Virus record (IMG/VR): IMGVR_UViG_3300018049_000035
Span: 1-45,497 of that record
Reading direction: 5' to 3' (one strand)
Length of the DNA: 45,497 nucleotides
From: a virus
Below, one piece after another: positions 21,101-28,100 of this stretch. The position numbers were made by a program, and so were the translations under genes. The notes below the pieces were generated by a model. It was given only the letters and a program-made list of their open reading frames with translations, searched no databases and was not told where the DNA came from. How positions within the stretch are numbered: the first letter of the stretch is position 1; every line of letters begins with the position of its first letter.

Positions 21101-23888
21101 AACAAGTGCTCAACTAGCAAGTGTTATGAGTGACGAAACAGGTAGTGGTGCTCTAGTATTTGGAACTAATCCAACTATGAGTACAGGCATTGTTGCAGGC
21201 ACAACAACATTCAACTTGCTTGACACAACTGCTACAACTATCAATTTTGGTGGTGCAGCAACAGCAGTTGCAATTGGTGCAGCAACAGGTACAACAACTG
21301 TACATAACAATTTAGATGTAGACTTAGATGTTAATATAGACGGCGGCGATTTGACAACCAACGCTGCTACATTTAATTTGTTAAATGCTACAGCAACTAC
21401 AATAAATGCATTTGGTGCAGCAACAGATATTAACATAGGTGCAACAACAGGTGACTTTGGTGTTAACAACGCAACAGCAAACTTTGCAGGTAACTTGTTT
21501 GTAAACGGTAATACATTAGATACAGACGAAACAGGCACATTTAACTTGCTGAAAGATAACGCAACAAACATTGCATTTGGTCAAGCAGCAAGACAAATGA
21601 CTATTGGTGAAACCAAAGCAGCAGCAGTTGCAGCAGGTCAAGTTAATCCAGAAGTAATTGTGCGCTTGGATTTAAGAACAAATGCTGATATGTATATCGA
21701 CGGTGACTTGTATATTAGCGATATTGATAATGTTCCAATTGGTCCAAATACTCCAAGCACAGGTGCATTTACTACATTGTCATCAAACGATCTAACAAGG
21801 TTTACAGCAACTGACAATGCAAACATAGCAGTAGCGTTTGCAACAGATGGAGCAGCAGTTAAAATCAGCGGCGGTCTAAGAGTTGCAAAAGATGTTGCTG
21901 CTGATAACTTTATGGGTGATATGGATGCTGGTTATTTAACAAGCGGTACTATTCCGGATGCACGTATCCAAGTATCAGGTGTTACACAACACCAGTTAAG
22001 TATCACAGGTACAGGTGCGTTGAATGCAGGTAGTATCACAAGTGGCTTTGGTAATATTAACATTGGTAGCAGTATCTTTACTGGTGACGGTAGTGGTTTA
22101 AGCAACTTGAATGCAAGCAATCTTGCATCTGGCAGCGTACCAAATGCACGTATTACTTCAGGTAGTGTTACACAACACCAAGGTGATATCACAGGTACTG
22201 GTGCTCTTGATAGCGGTAGTATTACAAGCAACTTTGGCAACATCAATATTGGAACAAGTACATTTACAGGTAATGGTAGCGGACTGAGCAGTCTAAATGC
22301 AAGTAACTTGAGTACTGGTACAGTTGCAGGCGCAAGACTTGGTGGCAACCAATCAATGGGTGGTATCAAAACATTTAGTGATACAACTGAAGCAACTACT
22401 ACAGGCAACGGTGCAGTAAGACTTAGCGGTGGTTTAAGTGTTGTTAAAAACATTGTGTTTGGTGGTACTGCAACCGGTAATGGTAGCGGACTAACAAGTC
22501 TAAATGCTACTAACTTGGGTAGCGGAACTGTTCCAAGTGCAAGAGTAACAGGTAGTTACACAGGTATTACTGGTACCGGTGCACTAGATGCAGGTCAGAT
22601 TACCAGCGGATTTGGCGATATCAACATTGGTACAAATACATTTACTGGTAACGGTAGTGGCCTAACCAGCGTTGATGCAGCAACACTAGATGGTGTTGAC
22701 AGTCTAAGTTTTGTACGCAGTGACGCAAATGATACACTAACAGGTGCTTACGTTATAAGCAGTACAAGTTCGCAACCACTTACATTAAAACGTTCCGATC
22801 GTGCCGGTGCAAACGCTACATCGTACCTGTATTTTACTGATCAAAACGATGCAACAATGGGTTACATAGGTAATGCAATATTTGGTGCTTATGATATGTA
22901 CATGCACGCCGCTAGTGGCGGTAACATTGTTATGTTTACTACAGGTGAACTTCGATATACCAGCGATGGTGCAACCTTCTACAAATATTGGCATGCTAAT
23001 AATGATGGTAATGGATCAGGACTAGATGCTGACTTAGTAGATGGTATACACGCTAGTAGTTTCTTACGCAGCGATTCTAACGATTCGTTTAGTGGTACAC
23101 TAAGTGGTACTGGTAGCATTAACATTACTGGTACTATCACGGCTGCTGGATATAGCGGCGATGGTAGCGGACTAAGTGGCATTACTGCTGATAGTATCGG
23201 TGGCGTTGGACTAACTGGACTGTTAAGAACAACTGGTGAAAACGCTGCTACAGCAAACATTACATTTAGTAATAGCGGTACTGCTAAACGCGGTATTACT
23301 GGTACAATGGGAGACAACGATCAGTGGTTCTTCGGTGGTGCTGCTACTGCATCAAACGCAGGTTATTTGGAAATCTCAACAGGTGATGATGGACAGAGTA
23401 CAAGTGCCGAACCGCATTATCATAGACAGTACGGCCCAGGTACCCCATTAACTGGTACACTTGTAAGAACTGCAACTATATTAGATAATAATGGTAATAC
23501 ACTATTCCCAGGCGAAGTTACAGCATACTCATCAGATGCTAGACTTAAAACCAACATCGAAAACATTCCAAATGCACTTGACAAAGTCAAAGCATTGAAC
23601 GGTGTGCTTTATAACTGGACCAACGAAGGTCACAAGTGGGGACTTGATGTCGATACTGAAAAACGTGAAGTTGGTTTACTTGCTCAAGAAGTTCAAGAAG
23701 TATTGCCTGAAGCAGTTGCTCCGGCACCATTTGATATTGATACTGATACAGGCGAAAGCAAAAGCGGCGAAGATTATCTGACAGTCAAATACGAACGTAT
23801 TGCGCCTGTATTAATTGAAGCAATCAAAGAACAGCAAAAAGAGATTGATGAACTCAAAGCAATGGTGCAAAAACTACTGGATAAATAA
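12126..23888 (+). CDS. Giant tail fibre with C-terminal S74 self-cleaving chaperone, 3920 aa
   Basis: At 1-60 an Mtd/fibre-type head (IRHKRSAVANKKP, SQLESGELAINTADGKVFLL) suits virion attachment. A beta-helix segment follows at about 155-430, then five K-C-x-R-D helical repeats (about 510-1175) and an EYAGSGTDYNALPQNGG module (about 1500) shared with the preceding gene. Then come GHGF-type domains with YYVKIINDDEFTL or YYVKVIDTDTIEL, beta repeats with GAATAINVGAATG-like motifs, and repeats ending FTGNGSGL (about 3295-3515). The last 118 residues are a peptidase S74 chaperone: SDARLK gives the Ser3803/Lys3808 pair, then GLLAQEVQEVLPEAV and a C-terminal coiled coil. In the family the chaperone trimerises the fibre and cuts itself off. 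Start chosen for AGGAGG. Likely a receptor-binding fibre. Confidence 0.9.
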   Translation: MATTIRHKRSAVANKKPIVSQLESGELAINTADGKVFLLRDDNTVQDITRRIFDKDTEIAITDQGDSASAEISIKVNEFETAQFTQAGMNMFNDFDLENAKTLTFKELTASGDDGVGIKAPDTLDSGYTMTLPPSRGTVGQLLKTDGFGNLSFTDADVFGGNVIYVSAEQGDDANDGQSAPVKTVKRACQIASGLVYNADGTINFRRVNIKVAVGDYTEDNPIIVPDNTVIKGDGLRGCIIRPANANLDILRVRNACYFGEFTFRDGVDDNYVPTITADYAVAFDDPFDSVITDRDQYTNLPATRPTIVTSPYIQNASIISFLGMNGAKIDGSKVESPNVPTYGIEAENPVIGAIPEQGKSMVANAFTILSFGGTAWRLTNDAYAQIVSCFEIFLLNGVYCQSGGYCSITNSATNFGLYSLRASGYSPKAFSFDRSHITATGQSEGKQTVSIVGINRDAPVEEFVLRFREPDYKTAHDLLQLNKDIIAADVVTWIDAQIAAATPSIWSGFTYNEAKCRRDTALLVDAVRYDILFNSNYRSISAALRYFSGQFDAYADQKDQHIASLAQAKTYTANALTDATAISRSNALWDEIIEILTNSSSLSVPGEDVVDLYSYPTPTGGTNNASDSGFANAVSQILNNKDFVRKEVTAWISDQSYQNIAPFSKDFSYSFAKCQRDTGIILDSVGFDIALGTNYNSVTAGLAYTRANSAYVISDQKTETIGAINYTKSQVLALPNVDDSVTAETRTTTGFDEIVDILSNGSGVADTLSFPAPAVLPTTDADDAATRLQSNRAFIQAEVLAYLNFYYSNIDFNTGKCERDIGYIVDALTYDIMYGGNSATRQAAQAYYVGEISQLGANQATATAAAYAHLSDIVGDIVQGNTITVTTGNTETQDTSGNNAGTTEATQLDTLVGYIETIITDGNLDNLVALVNPDLATLGVSTELQDARSDIVTARSTIIANTIDFINTTYPQTTAYDLAKCENDIGLIIDALVYDLTYGGNLQSKIAAQAYFVDGVPVYGSGKKDQTLASWGHLKEVLADIAQDIAITVAPGNLETQDTSAAAGSLAAADFIGDRIDEIVAFITSDGTEEVVRVEPDLSWVTGTEIEAFGLLQPENAINIAQNTTQWINEQIQANIWYGFTYDSAKCERDTQLIVEAVAKDTWDTGNRYSRSAGLAYYRQNLRDSSEISISGQELQTIAAIEYAKTDALTYISGLSTAVQNFAGTRFDVVKTILNDPNDTPDYTEVSSAGDITNNYKTNATEVTFDAAVDVNPTTNIFTIVGHGFANGTKIIYDNDSGTVVGGLDPEQTYYVKIINDDEFTLTYDDSLEFDVNVFGVGVGTQKFLSGVIEFYVEEILSSHTTYQTLILATGTENHEFVPGRQITGTTGALNNSAIVHSWEPRDRRLVVSIEQVTIGSSTLRVQFDETSTITEDHSASPNTNVGVNEAATKLGLGTATFSITATDGSSSLTNLTALPEKACWFHRPSIVNSSAHTWEYAGSGTDYNALPQNGGNTRSEYEQYEELPGRVYSSGTNELGDFKVGDFITAFNRTGNITFRNKVQVDELDALRLSLSDVAIEEISTSVNLGDDEIGGPSNSRLPTQLAVRQFISNRLGGFVDKTVSTAAVPGAIVQLNVNGQLNADLIPATRQFTNTNTSGYQSRLVQVDDIPAIDLKAGDIATENYEQIELTLSGNITAVDGDLITQPGVSGAIGYAKGDFLNSNTIIVVTQGAAWDETDDSTGDPWEVSSGTLYVNGSDSGLTISSKGANTEIVDNWFLKSSNSSQFLVLDPDDTYVFTSATVTAVSRSSDIATITTSGAHNLLVDNNVRVKVNDDETYNQNGVVLSTPNAVTFTIANVGDDETTKAVTDATANTIVTSADGNAQGAVTETRYGIAVNLDNANLTGGSSYTPILGTKVYKAVSLTANTGTGTGARANITVTAGQITDVDIDRGGIGYEVGDLLSCNANDVGGSGSGFEIEVSAVEKRAYVDILGGELFVASTSSVDFVEDNVAVQNAIDIGLDNQISHNFLAGTTGSGGAVDYTAYRISITGHGYSNGDPVTYNTLGNVAIGGLLNGSVYYVKVIDTDTIELYEGFALLNQVEFTSTPANNNHNITRFTVNITDNSIVVPSHGLTTGDAVRILSLDDGSTVNALPDINAEPIDSGSRFFIGSVTTNSFTLHDLRSDALSSINDLVTNAKDLETTGVGSARVIANNVQVNTVINTSSRLLANWNTLAVTNIDAENIISGTISPSRLASAGIANSDSFLRGDSSYQTVVQSIKKATTTDNPITLTGNSVNGEFYGDPVNIGIANADFNIGGTFSTLGTARFLQTQFDVNADGSGEVFIKDGVVDAGTVDGLDSAYFLNPANLTSLVPVDRGGTAISTYAVGDILYAQSTGSLNTLNIGRANNFLKSNGTTPEWGTALDLAEGLDVGSAKLSSTSTGAGQLYNENVTSLEIGGDATNIKIGSASTTRSLLTFVSGYESSASQNVAVNLAEIEEDTNGAVANGENEIPMADTSAVQVGMLVTGSASIPSNTTVTGVTDLYVYISADTTGTIISGTTLTFTYTPYTLGVKEGDTINIAGSTKTNLDGSWPVVGATFNATSFTVQTDGNVTVLPTDVVAGSISIDNNMVIRNTKVVLGDAEHSATPTNSTLKGVDGVGTNVAGSELSIEAGVGTGSAVGGDIVFKTGEVGTTGDIKQTSTERMRIDTSGKVNISGEVVFSGDIGTDQTTVNVVNDTATTVNFAGAATAINVGAATGKTTFAHDVDINGGDLDSNQSSFYLLSSPSSVVIGAGATIVNIGTGGDGGGTTTIGHDLVVTGDLTVNGDTTTINSTTLTVDDLRIVVASGALNAAAANGAGIEVDGANATLTYDAANTSWDSSEDFNLASGKAYYVNDANVLSSTTLGSGVVNSSLQQVGTIGTGTWQGTVISPTYGGTGVNNGSKTITLGGNFTHTGAHTLSLTTTGNTSLTLPTSGTVAVSTSGLGQFASTTSAQLASVMSDETGSGALVFGTNPTMSTGIVAGTTTFNLLDTTATTINFGGAATAVAIGAATGTTTVHNNLDVDLDVNIDGGDLTTNAATFNLLNATATTINAFGAATDINIGATTGDFGVNNATANFAGNLFVNGNTLDTDETGTFNLLKDNATNIAFGQAARQMTIGETKAAAVAAGQVNPEVIVRLDLRTNADMYIDGDLYISDIDNVPIGPNTPSTGAFTTLSSNDLTRFTATDNANIAVAFATDGAAVKISGGLRVAKDVAADNFMGDMDAGYLTSGTIPDARIQVSGVTQHQLSITGTGALNAGSITSGFGNINIGSSIFTGDGSGLSNLNASNLASGSVPNARITSGSVTQHQGDITGTGALDSGSITSNFGNINIGTSTFTGNGSGLSSLNASNLSTGTVAGARLGGNQSMGGIKTFSDTTEATTTGNGAVRLSGGLSVVKNIVFGGTATGNGSGLTSLNATNLGSGTVPSARVTGSYTGITGTGALDAGQITSGFGDINIGTNTFTGNGSGLTSVDAATLDGVDSLSFVRSDANDTLTGAYVISSTSSQPLTLKRSDRAGANATSYLYFTDQNDATMGYIGNAIFGAYDMYMHAASGGNIVMFTTGELRYTSDGATFYKYWHANNDGNGSGLDADLVDGIHASSFLRSDSNDSFSGTLSGTGSINITGTITAAGYSGDGSGLSGITADSIGGVGLTGLLRTTGENAATANITFSNSGTAKRGITGTMGDNDQWFFGGAATASNAGYLEISTGDDGQSTSAEPHYHRQYGPGTPLTGTLVRTATILDNNGNTLFPGEVTAYSSDARLKTNIENIPNALDKVKALNGVLYNWTNEGHKWGLDVDTEKREVGLLAQEVQEVLPEAVAPAPFDIDTDTGESKSGEDYLTVKYERIAPVLIEAIKEQQKEIDELKAMVQKLLDK
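13663..15650 (+). repeat. Five-unit Cys-Arg-Asp helical repeat array
   Basis: Five units begin near 13668, 14145, 14574, 15063 and 15561 with K-C-x-x-D and share both GTNYN and YGGN subtypes with the array in the previous gene. The fourth has N for the R (KCENDIG). Confidence 0.85.
22009..22674 (+). repeat. Fibre-shaft repeats GTGAL...FTGxGSGL
   Basis: Three full copies encode GTGAL, then ITS-x-FG-x-INIG, then FTG-x-GSGL. A partial copy lies between the second and third. Such Gly-rich beta repeats are typical of trimeric fibre shafts that precede an S74 domain. Confidence 0.75.
23880..23887 (+). promoter_or_regulatory. GATAAATA box across the fibre stop codon
   Basis: The last codons GAT AAA TAA create GATAAATA, as at the ends of gp4 and gp16. 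If used as a late promoter, the transcript would begin near 23893, just before the hairpin at 23896. It could instead be a chance result of an Asp-Lys ending. Confidence 0.4.
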
Positions 23889-23895
23889 GATATAG

Positions 23896-23920
23896 TAAGA
23901 GCCGATTTTGTCGGCTCTTA
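23896..23920 (+). terminator. Perfect 10-bp hairpin after the giant fibre gene
   Basis: TAAGAGCCGA (23896-23905) pairs with TCGGCTCTTA (23911-23920) around TTTTG. No T tract follows, so it may be a weak terminator, a 3'-end protecting hairpin, or a 5' hairpin of a transcript begun at 23880-23887. Confidence 0.55.
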
Positions 23921-23923
23921 CCG

Positions 23924-23952
23924 TTGACAATGTTTAAATAACGTGTTAATAT
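23924..23952 (+). promoter_or_regulatory. Host sigma70-type promoter before the glycosyltransferase operon
   Basis: A perfect TTGACA (23924-23929), a 17-base spacer and TAATAT (23947-23952). Predicted start is near 23959, about 14 bases before the ATG of the 53-aa gene. Confidence 0.8.
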
Positions 23953-23972
23953 AAACGAAATAGGATTATTAT

Positions 23973-24134
23973 ATGGCTATACCAGCAACCGGATCAGCAG
24001 TAACAATGACACAGATCTACACCTACTTCTCTGCTTCCGGAGCATACAGTCTTGGTAATCTTGGCACTTATATGGGTATTAGTGTAGGTAATACTATTAA
24101 TATGAGTGCAACGTTTGGTGGACAAGGTACATAA
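23973..24134 (+). CDS. Small 53-aa fibre-associated-like protein
   Basis: The frame begins MAIPATGSAV and ends SATFGGQGT. It fits a short motif I recall from fibre and adhesin ends of marine phages: an AIP-x-x-GS start, a TQI helix, YSLGNLG, and an NINMSATFGG-like close. No signal peptide, cysteine or charged cluster. It lies directly under the sigma70-type promoter with only a weak AGGA ribosome site, and 14 bases before the 127-aa gene. The motif resemblance is from memory, so function (fibre tip or assembly factor) is only suggested. Confidence 0.65.
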   Translation: MAIPATGSAVTMTQIYTYFSASGAYSLGNLGTYMGISVGNTINMSATFGGQGT

Positions 24135-24148
24135 CACAGGAGCACATT

Positions 24149-24532
24149 ATGAAAACATTATTTGAAGTCATGAACATTGACTTAGCACAAGAATATACCA
24201 AAGAACGCAAACTAGCAGTAGTAGAAAAACTTGCAACTGAATTAGGTGCAGAACTAGAAGAAGAAGTACGTGCAGCGATTGCAGAATTAGATATTCCAGA
24301 ATCAGATGAACGTTATCATTGGGTTCAAAAAATTGGACGTATTATGGGTGCAGACTTGTTAACTATTGGCAAAGTACAGCCAGAAAACATGTTAGCAGCG
24401 TCTTCTCTTAGTGTTGAAGATTTTCAAGAAGCAGTAAAAGTTGCAGTACAAGGTGCAAATGATTTGAACCAGTATACTATTGCAGCAGAAACAGCAATCA
24501 AAAACGACACAATTTCTGAAACAATTACATGA
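24149..24532 (+). CDS. Hypothetical 127-aa protein in the glycosyltransferase operon
   Basis: Not recognised. It is acidic and mainly alpha-helical, with Glu-rich stretches (ELGAELEEEVRAAIAELDI at about residues 31-49) and no cysteines or membrane segment. It has a good CAGGAG ribosome site and its stop overlaps the start of the glycosyltransferase gene in an ATGA, so the two are translationally coupled. That suggests a related role, but nothing in the sequence shows it. Confidence 0.75.
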   Translation: MKTLFEVMNIDLAQEYTKERKLAVVEKLATELGAELEEEVRAAIAELDIPESDERYHWVQKIGRIMGADLLTIGKVQPENMLAASSLSVEDFQEAVKVAVQGANDLNQYTIAAETAIKNDTISETIT

Positions 24533-25122
24533 TAAAACTTGCAATTTGTATTCCATCACGGGATACAGTTCATGCAGGATTTGCATTAAGTCTCTCTAAG
24601 ATTACAAGTAAACTTACAGAACATAATGTTGAACACACTGTATTGTTTAATCTAGGAACAGTAATACCTCAACAACGTAATAGTCTAATAGACGAAGCGT
24701 TAGATTGGGGTGCTACACATATACTGTGGTTAGACAGTGATATGCATTTGCCGTCTAACACCGCAGAAATCTTATTGTCTCACAATAAAGATATTGTAGC
24801 AGCAGCATACAGCACAAGAGTTCCGCCTTACAAAAGTACTGCATTTGTTGATGCAGATAATTTAGATAACAGATTATCTGCCATCACCGACTTACACAAA
24901 GTGTTTGCAGTTGGTATGGGATGTATGTTAGTTTCAACAGAAGTCTATAAAGTTTTAGGAAAACCTTGGCATACATATCTATACAATAACGATACACAAG
25001 ATTTGTCAGGCGAAGATATATATTTTTGTAAATGTGCAAACGATGCAGGAATTGATGTGTATGTTGATGCAAGTTTAAGCCAAGAAATTGCACATTACGG
25101 TACAAAGTCATTTAGGTTATAG
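24529..25122 (+). CDS. Small GT-A fold glycosyltransferase, 197 aa
   Basis: The N-terminus MIKLAICIPSRD and PQQRNSLIDEAL (about residues 47-58) are typical of family 2-like nucleotide-sugar transferases. ILWLDSDM at about 65-72 supplies the D-x-D metal site. AAAYSTRVPPY (about 92-102), VGMGCMLV and GEDIYFCKCANDAG (about 161-174, acceptor-side Glu-Asp) complete the fold. At 197 residues it is a minimal catalytic domain without membrane anchor, so it probably works in the cytoplasm. It overlaps the upstream gene by 4 bases, and the repeat glycosyltransferase-like gene starts one base after its stop. Acceptor (virion protein, DNA or host glycan) unknown. Confidence 0.75.
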   Translation: MIKLAICIPSRDTVHAGFALSLSKITSKLTEHNVEHTVLFNLGTVIPQQRNSLIDEALDWGATHILWLDSDMHLPSNTAEILLSHNKDIVAAAYSTRVPPYKSTAFVDADNLDNRLSAITDLHKVFAVGMGCMLVSTEVYKVLGKPWHTYLYNNDTQDLSGEDIYFCKCANDAGIDVYVDASLSQEIAHYGTKSFRL

Positions 25123-25123
25123 A

Positions 25124-28100
25124 ATGAATATATTTGAAAAGTTTGAAAGATACGGTCAAAAAACATACAACGGACAAGATGTATTAAAAAATCATTTTTT
25201 ACAAATCTATCCAATACATTATACTGACAATTGCGACGACGAGACTGTTGCAACACAATATGCTGATAAAGCAGATTACGTTTGGATTGTTAACAAAAAT
25301 ATTAATGTACTTAGAACTTTTCCTTGGCACTTTAAACCAACCGAAGAACAATTAAATAAAAAACATGTATTTCCGTATGTTTATAAAAGCAGCAAAAGAA
25401 TTAAAAGTTGGGAATATGCAAAACTTATTCCTACTAAAGTTGAATATACAGGTGTAATTGAACACAAAAATATTGCAGCAATCTATGATGTATATTGTGG
25501 CAAAGATGTGTTTGATGTATTTTATTTAGGTTTAGAAACAGACGAACTATTTACACAAATACAAGAACGTGCTCCACATGCTCGTGTTGTTAGTTCGCAT
25601 AAACAAGCACAAGACATGTCTACTACGGATATGTTTTGGCTTGTGCCTAATGATATTGAATTGGGAAAGTTTTTTAAATTTAGTTATCGTCCTGATGACT
25701 GGAGTCACAAATTTGTGCATGTGTTTGGAAATGGTAATGTAGGAGTGTTTGATGGTATTGCATTATTTCCAAAAGCATACAACCCTACTGACAAAGAATT
25801 ACAACACAGATTTTATGCAGATAAAAAAACAGTATCATTAATTGCAAGTACTCCTAAAAAATATCCTGTGTATAACTTTGAAACATTTGAAGAATATCAG
25901 TTAGCGTTAGAAAAAGAAAGCGAGTTGTTTTGGTATGTTCCAACGGACGTTCAAGACGTAGTTGATTTAGATTTGTATTTTGATCATCATAATCAATATG
26001 ATCGACGTATTAATCATGTGTTTTTAAATGATAATGAATATGATGGCGTAGTACTGTTTAGTAAACATAGTCCTATAACTGAAAAAGAATTTAATCACAG
26101 ATTTATTGCAAACAAAAAAGAACACCCGGAGGTATATAGCCGGCCAAAAAAGTTTGATCAGTTTGTGATCAACAACTACGCTGATTACAAACTGGCAATG
26201 GAGCGTAGTACTACTGAAATGTTCTGGGGTGTGCCCGATGATGTTGAAGTTTCAGATGACTTTGATTTTGACATTTATTTTACACATCATAACACATACG
26301 ATAGAAATATTACACATGTGTTTGCTAATGGTAAAACATACGACGGTATTGTGCTGTTTAGTAAAAATGTCGAAGTAATTGAACGTGAAGTTGATTATAG
26401 ATTTTACGCTGAAAAGAAAGAATGGAATATTGTTGCAAGCCATCCAAAAATCTTTCCTGTGTACAAAATTGACACGTATGATGAATACTTAGAAGCATTA
26501 AAGAAAACACCAAACGAATTGTTTTGGATGAGTAGTTCAAACATTCAAATGCTTACAGACATTTATAATGTTTATATTAGTCATCACGATAGAAATTTAC
26601 GTAAACAAAATCATGTGTTTTTACATCAAAACAACGAAGGTGTATCATTTAATGGAATGATTTTGTGTAGTGTACACACGCCTTTAACACAAAAAGAAGT
26701 TGAATATAGGCATCCAGTAAATCGCATAGAACACACTAATATTGTAAGTAAAAATAAAAGATATGATCATTTCAATATTGAAACGTATGAGGATTATTTA
26801 CACGCATTAGAAACCAGTGAAACTGAAATGTTTTGGATGGATTCTCCAAACATAGATACAACTGATTTTAATTTTAAAATGACTTTTGATTTTGAAAACG
26901 AATATGATCGAAAGGAAAATCATGCTTTTGTACACATGGTAGATGGAAAAGAATATTACAACGGATTGTTTCTTTGCAGCAAACACAAACCTTTAACTAA
27001 AAAAGAAGTTGAATATCGCCATATTGCAAATGCAAAAGAATGGGACATAATGGCAAGTTTTGCTGTGTTTTATGAAAGATTTATTATTGAAACTTATGAC
27101 GATTATCTTCGTGCATTAGATAACAGCGAAACAGAAATGTTTTATGGGTATAGCGAAAACATTGATTGTAGAGACTTTGCATTTGATCATTACTTTACGC
27201 ATGATAACGAATATGACAGAAAAATAAATCATAACTTTATTCATAAAGTTAACGGTAAAGAATACCGTAATGGAGTATTTTTGTTTAGTAAACACAGTCC
27301 AGTTACACAAAAAGAAATAGAACATAGACATATTGTTAATGCAAAAGAATGGAATATAGTTGCAAGTAGGCCTGTTTGGTATGATAGAATTGTAATTAAT
27401 AATTACAAAGATTATAACATGGCATTAGAATCGTCTAAGACTGAAATGTTTTGGGGTATTCCTAGTGATGTAGAAGTTGATATAAATTTTGAATTTGATT
27501 ATTACTTTACTCATGATCAAGTTTTTGAAAGAACTACAAATCATGTATTTTTAAATGATAAAAATTATGATGGAATAATTTTGTTTAGTAAACACAGTCC
27601 GGTAACAGAGAAAGAAATAAAATCAAGATTTTTAGTTAACAAAAAAGAACACAATGTCATAGCAAGTTATCCTAAACAATTTAGCAAATTTGTTATAGAA
27701 ACTTATAATGATTATTTAAATGCTCTTGAAACTAGTAAAACAGAAATGTTTTGGGCTACTACTAATAATATAAAAATTGCACAAGACTTTGATTTTAATT
27801 TTTATTTTAGTCATCATAACACTTATGACAGAAATATAAATCATGTTTTTGCGCACGAAGTTAATGGCAAAAAACATTACAATGGTTTATTTTTGTTGTC
27901 AAAAAATGTACCGCTTACACAAAAAGAAATTGAATTTAGAACAATAGCAAATCGTAAAGAATGGGATATTGTTGCCAGTGGTTCTGTTGAATATGATAAA
28001 TTTAAAATAAAAAATTACCAAGACTATTTAGAAGCATTTAAGAAATCAAAAACAGAAATGTTTTGGATGATACCAAGCGAAGTTGTTGTAGATAACTCAT

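Noticed and set aside
21932-22453. Minus-strand open frame of 173 codons inside the second giant fibre
   Set aside because: It is opposite a repetitive Gly/Ser/Thr-rich coding region, has a biased Leu/Pro/Val composition and no ribosome site. The same holds for the 153-codon frame at 21110-21571.
25088-25123. TTG start for the repeat glycosyltransferase-like gene
   Set aside because: The ATG at 25124 lies one base after the previous stop and starts the protein cleanly; the TTG would add 12 residues inside the upstream gene.
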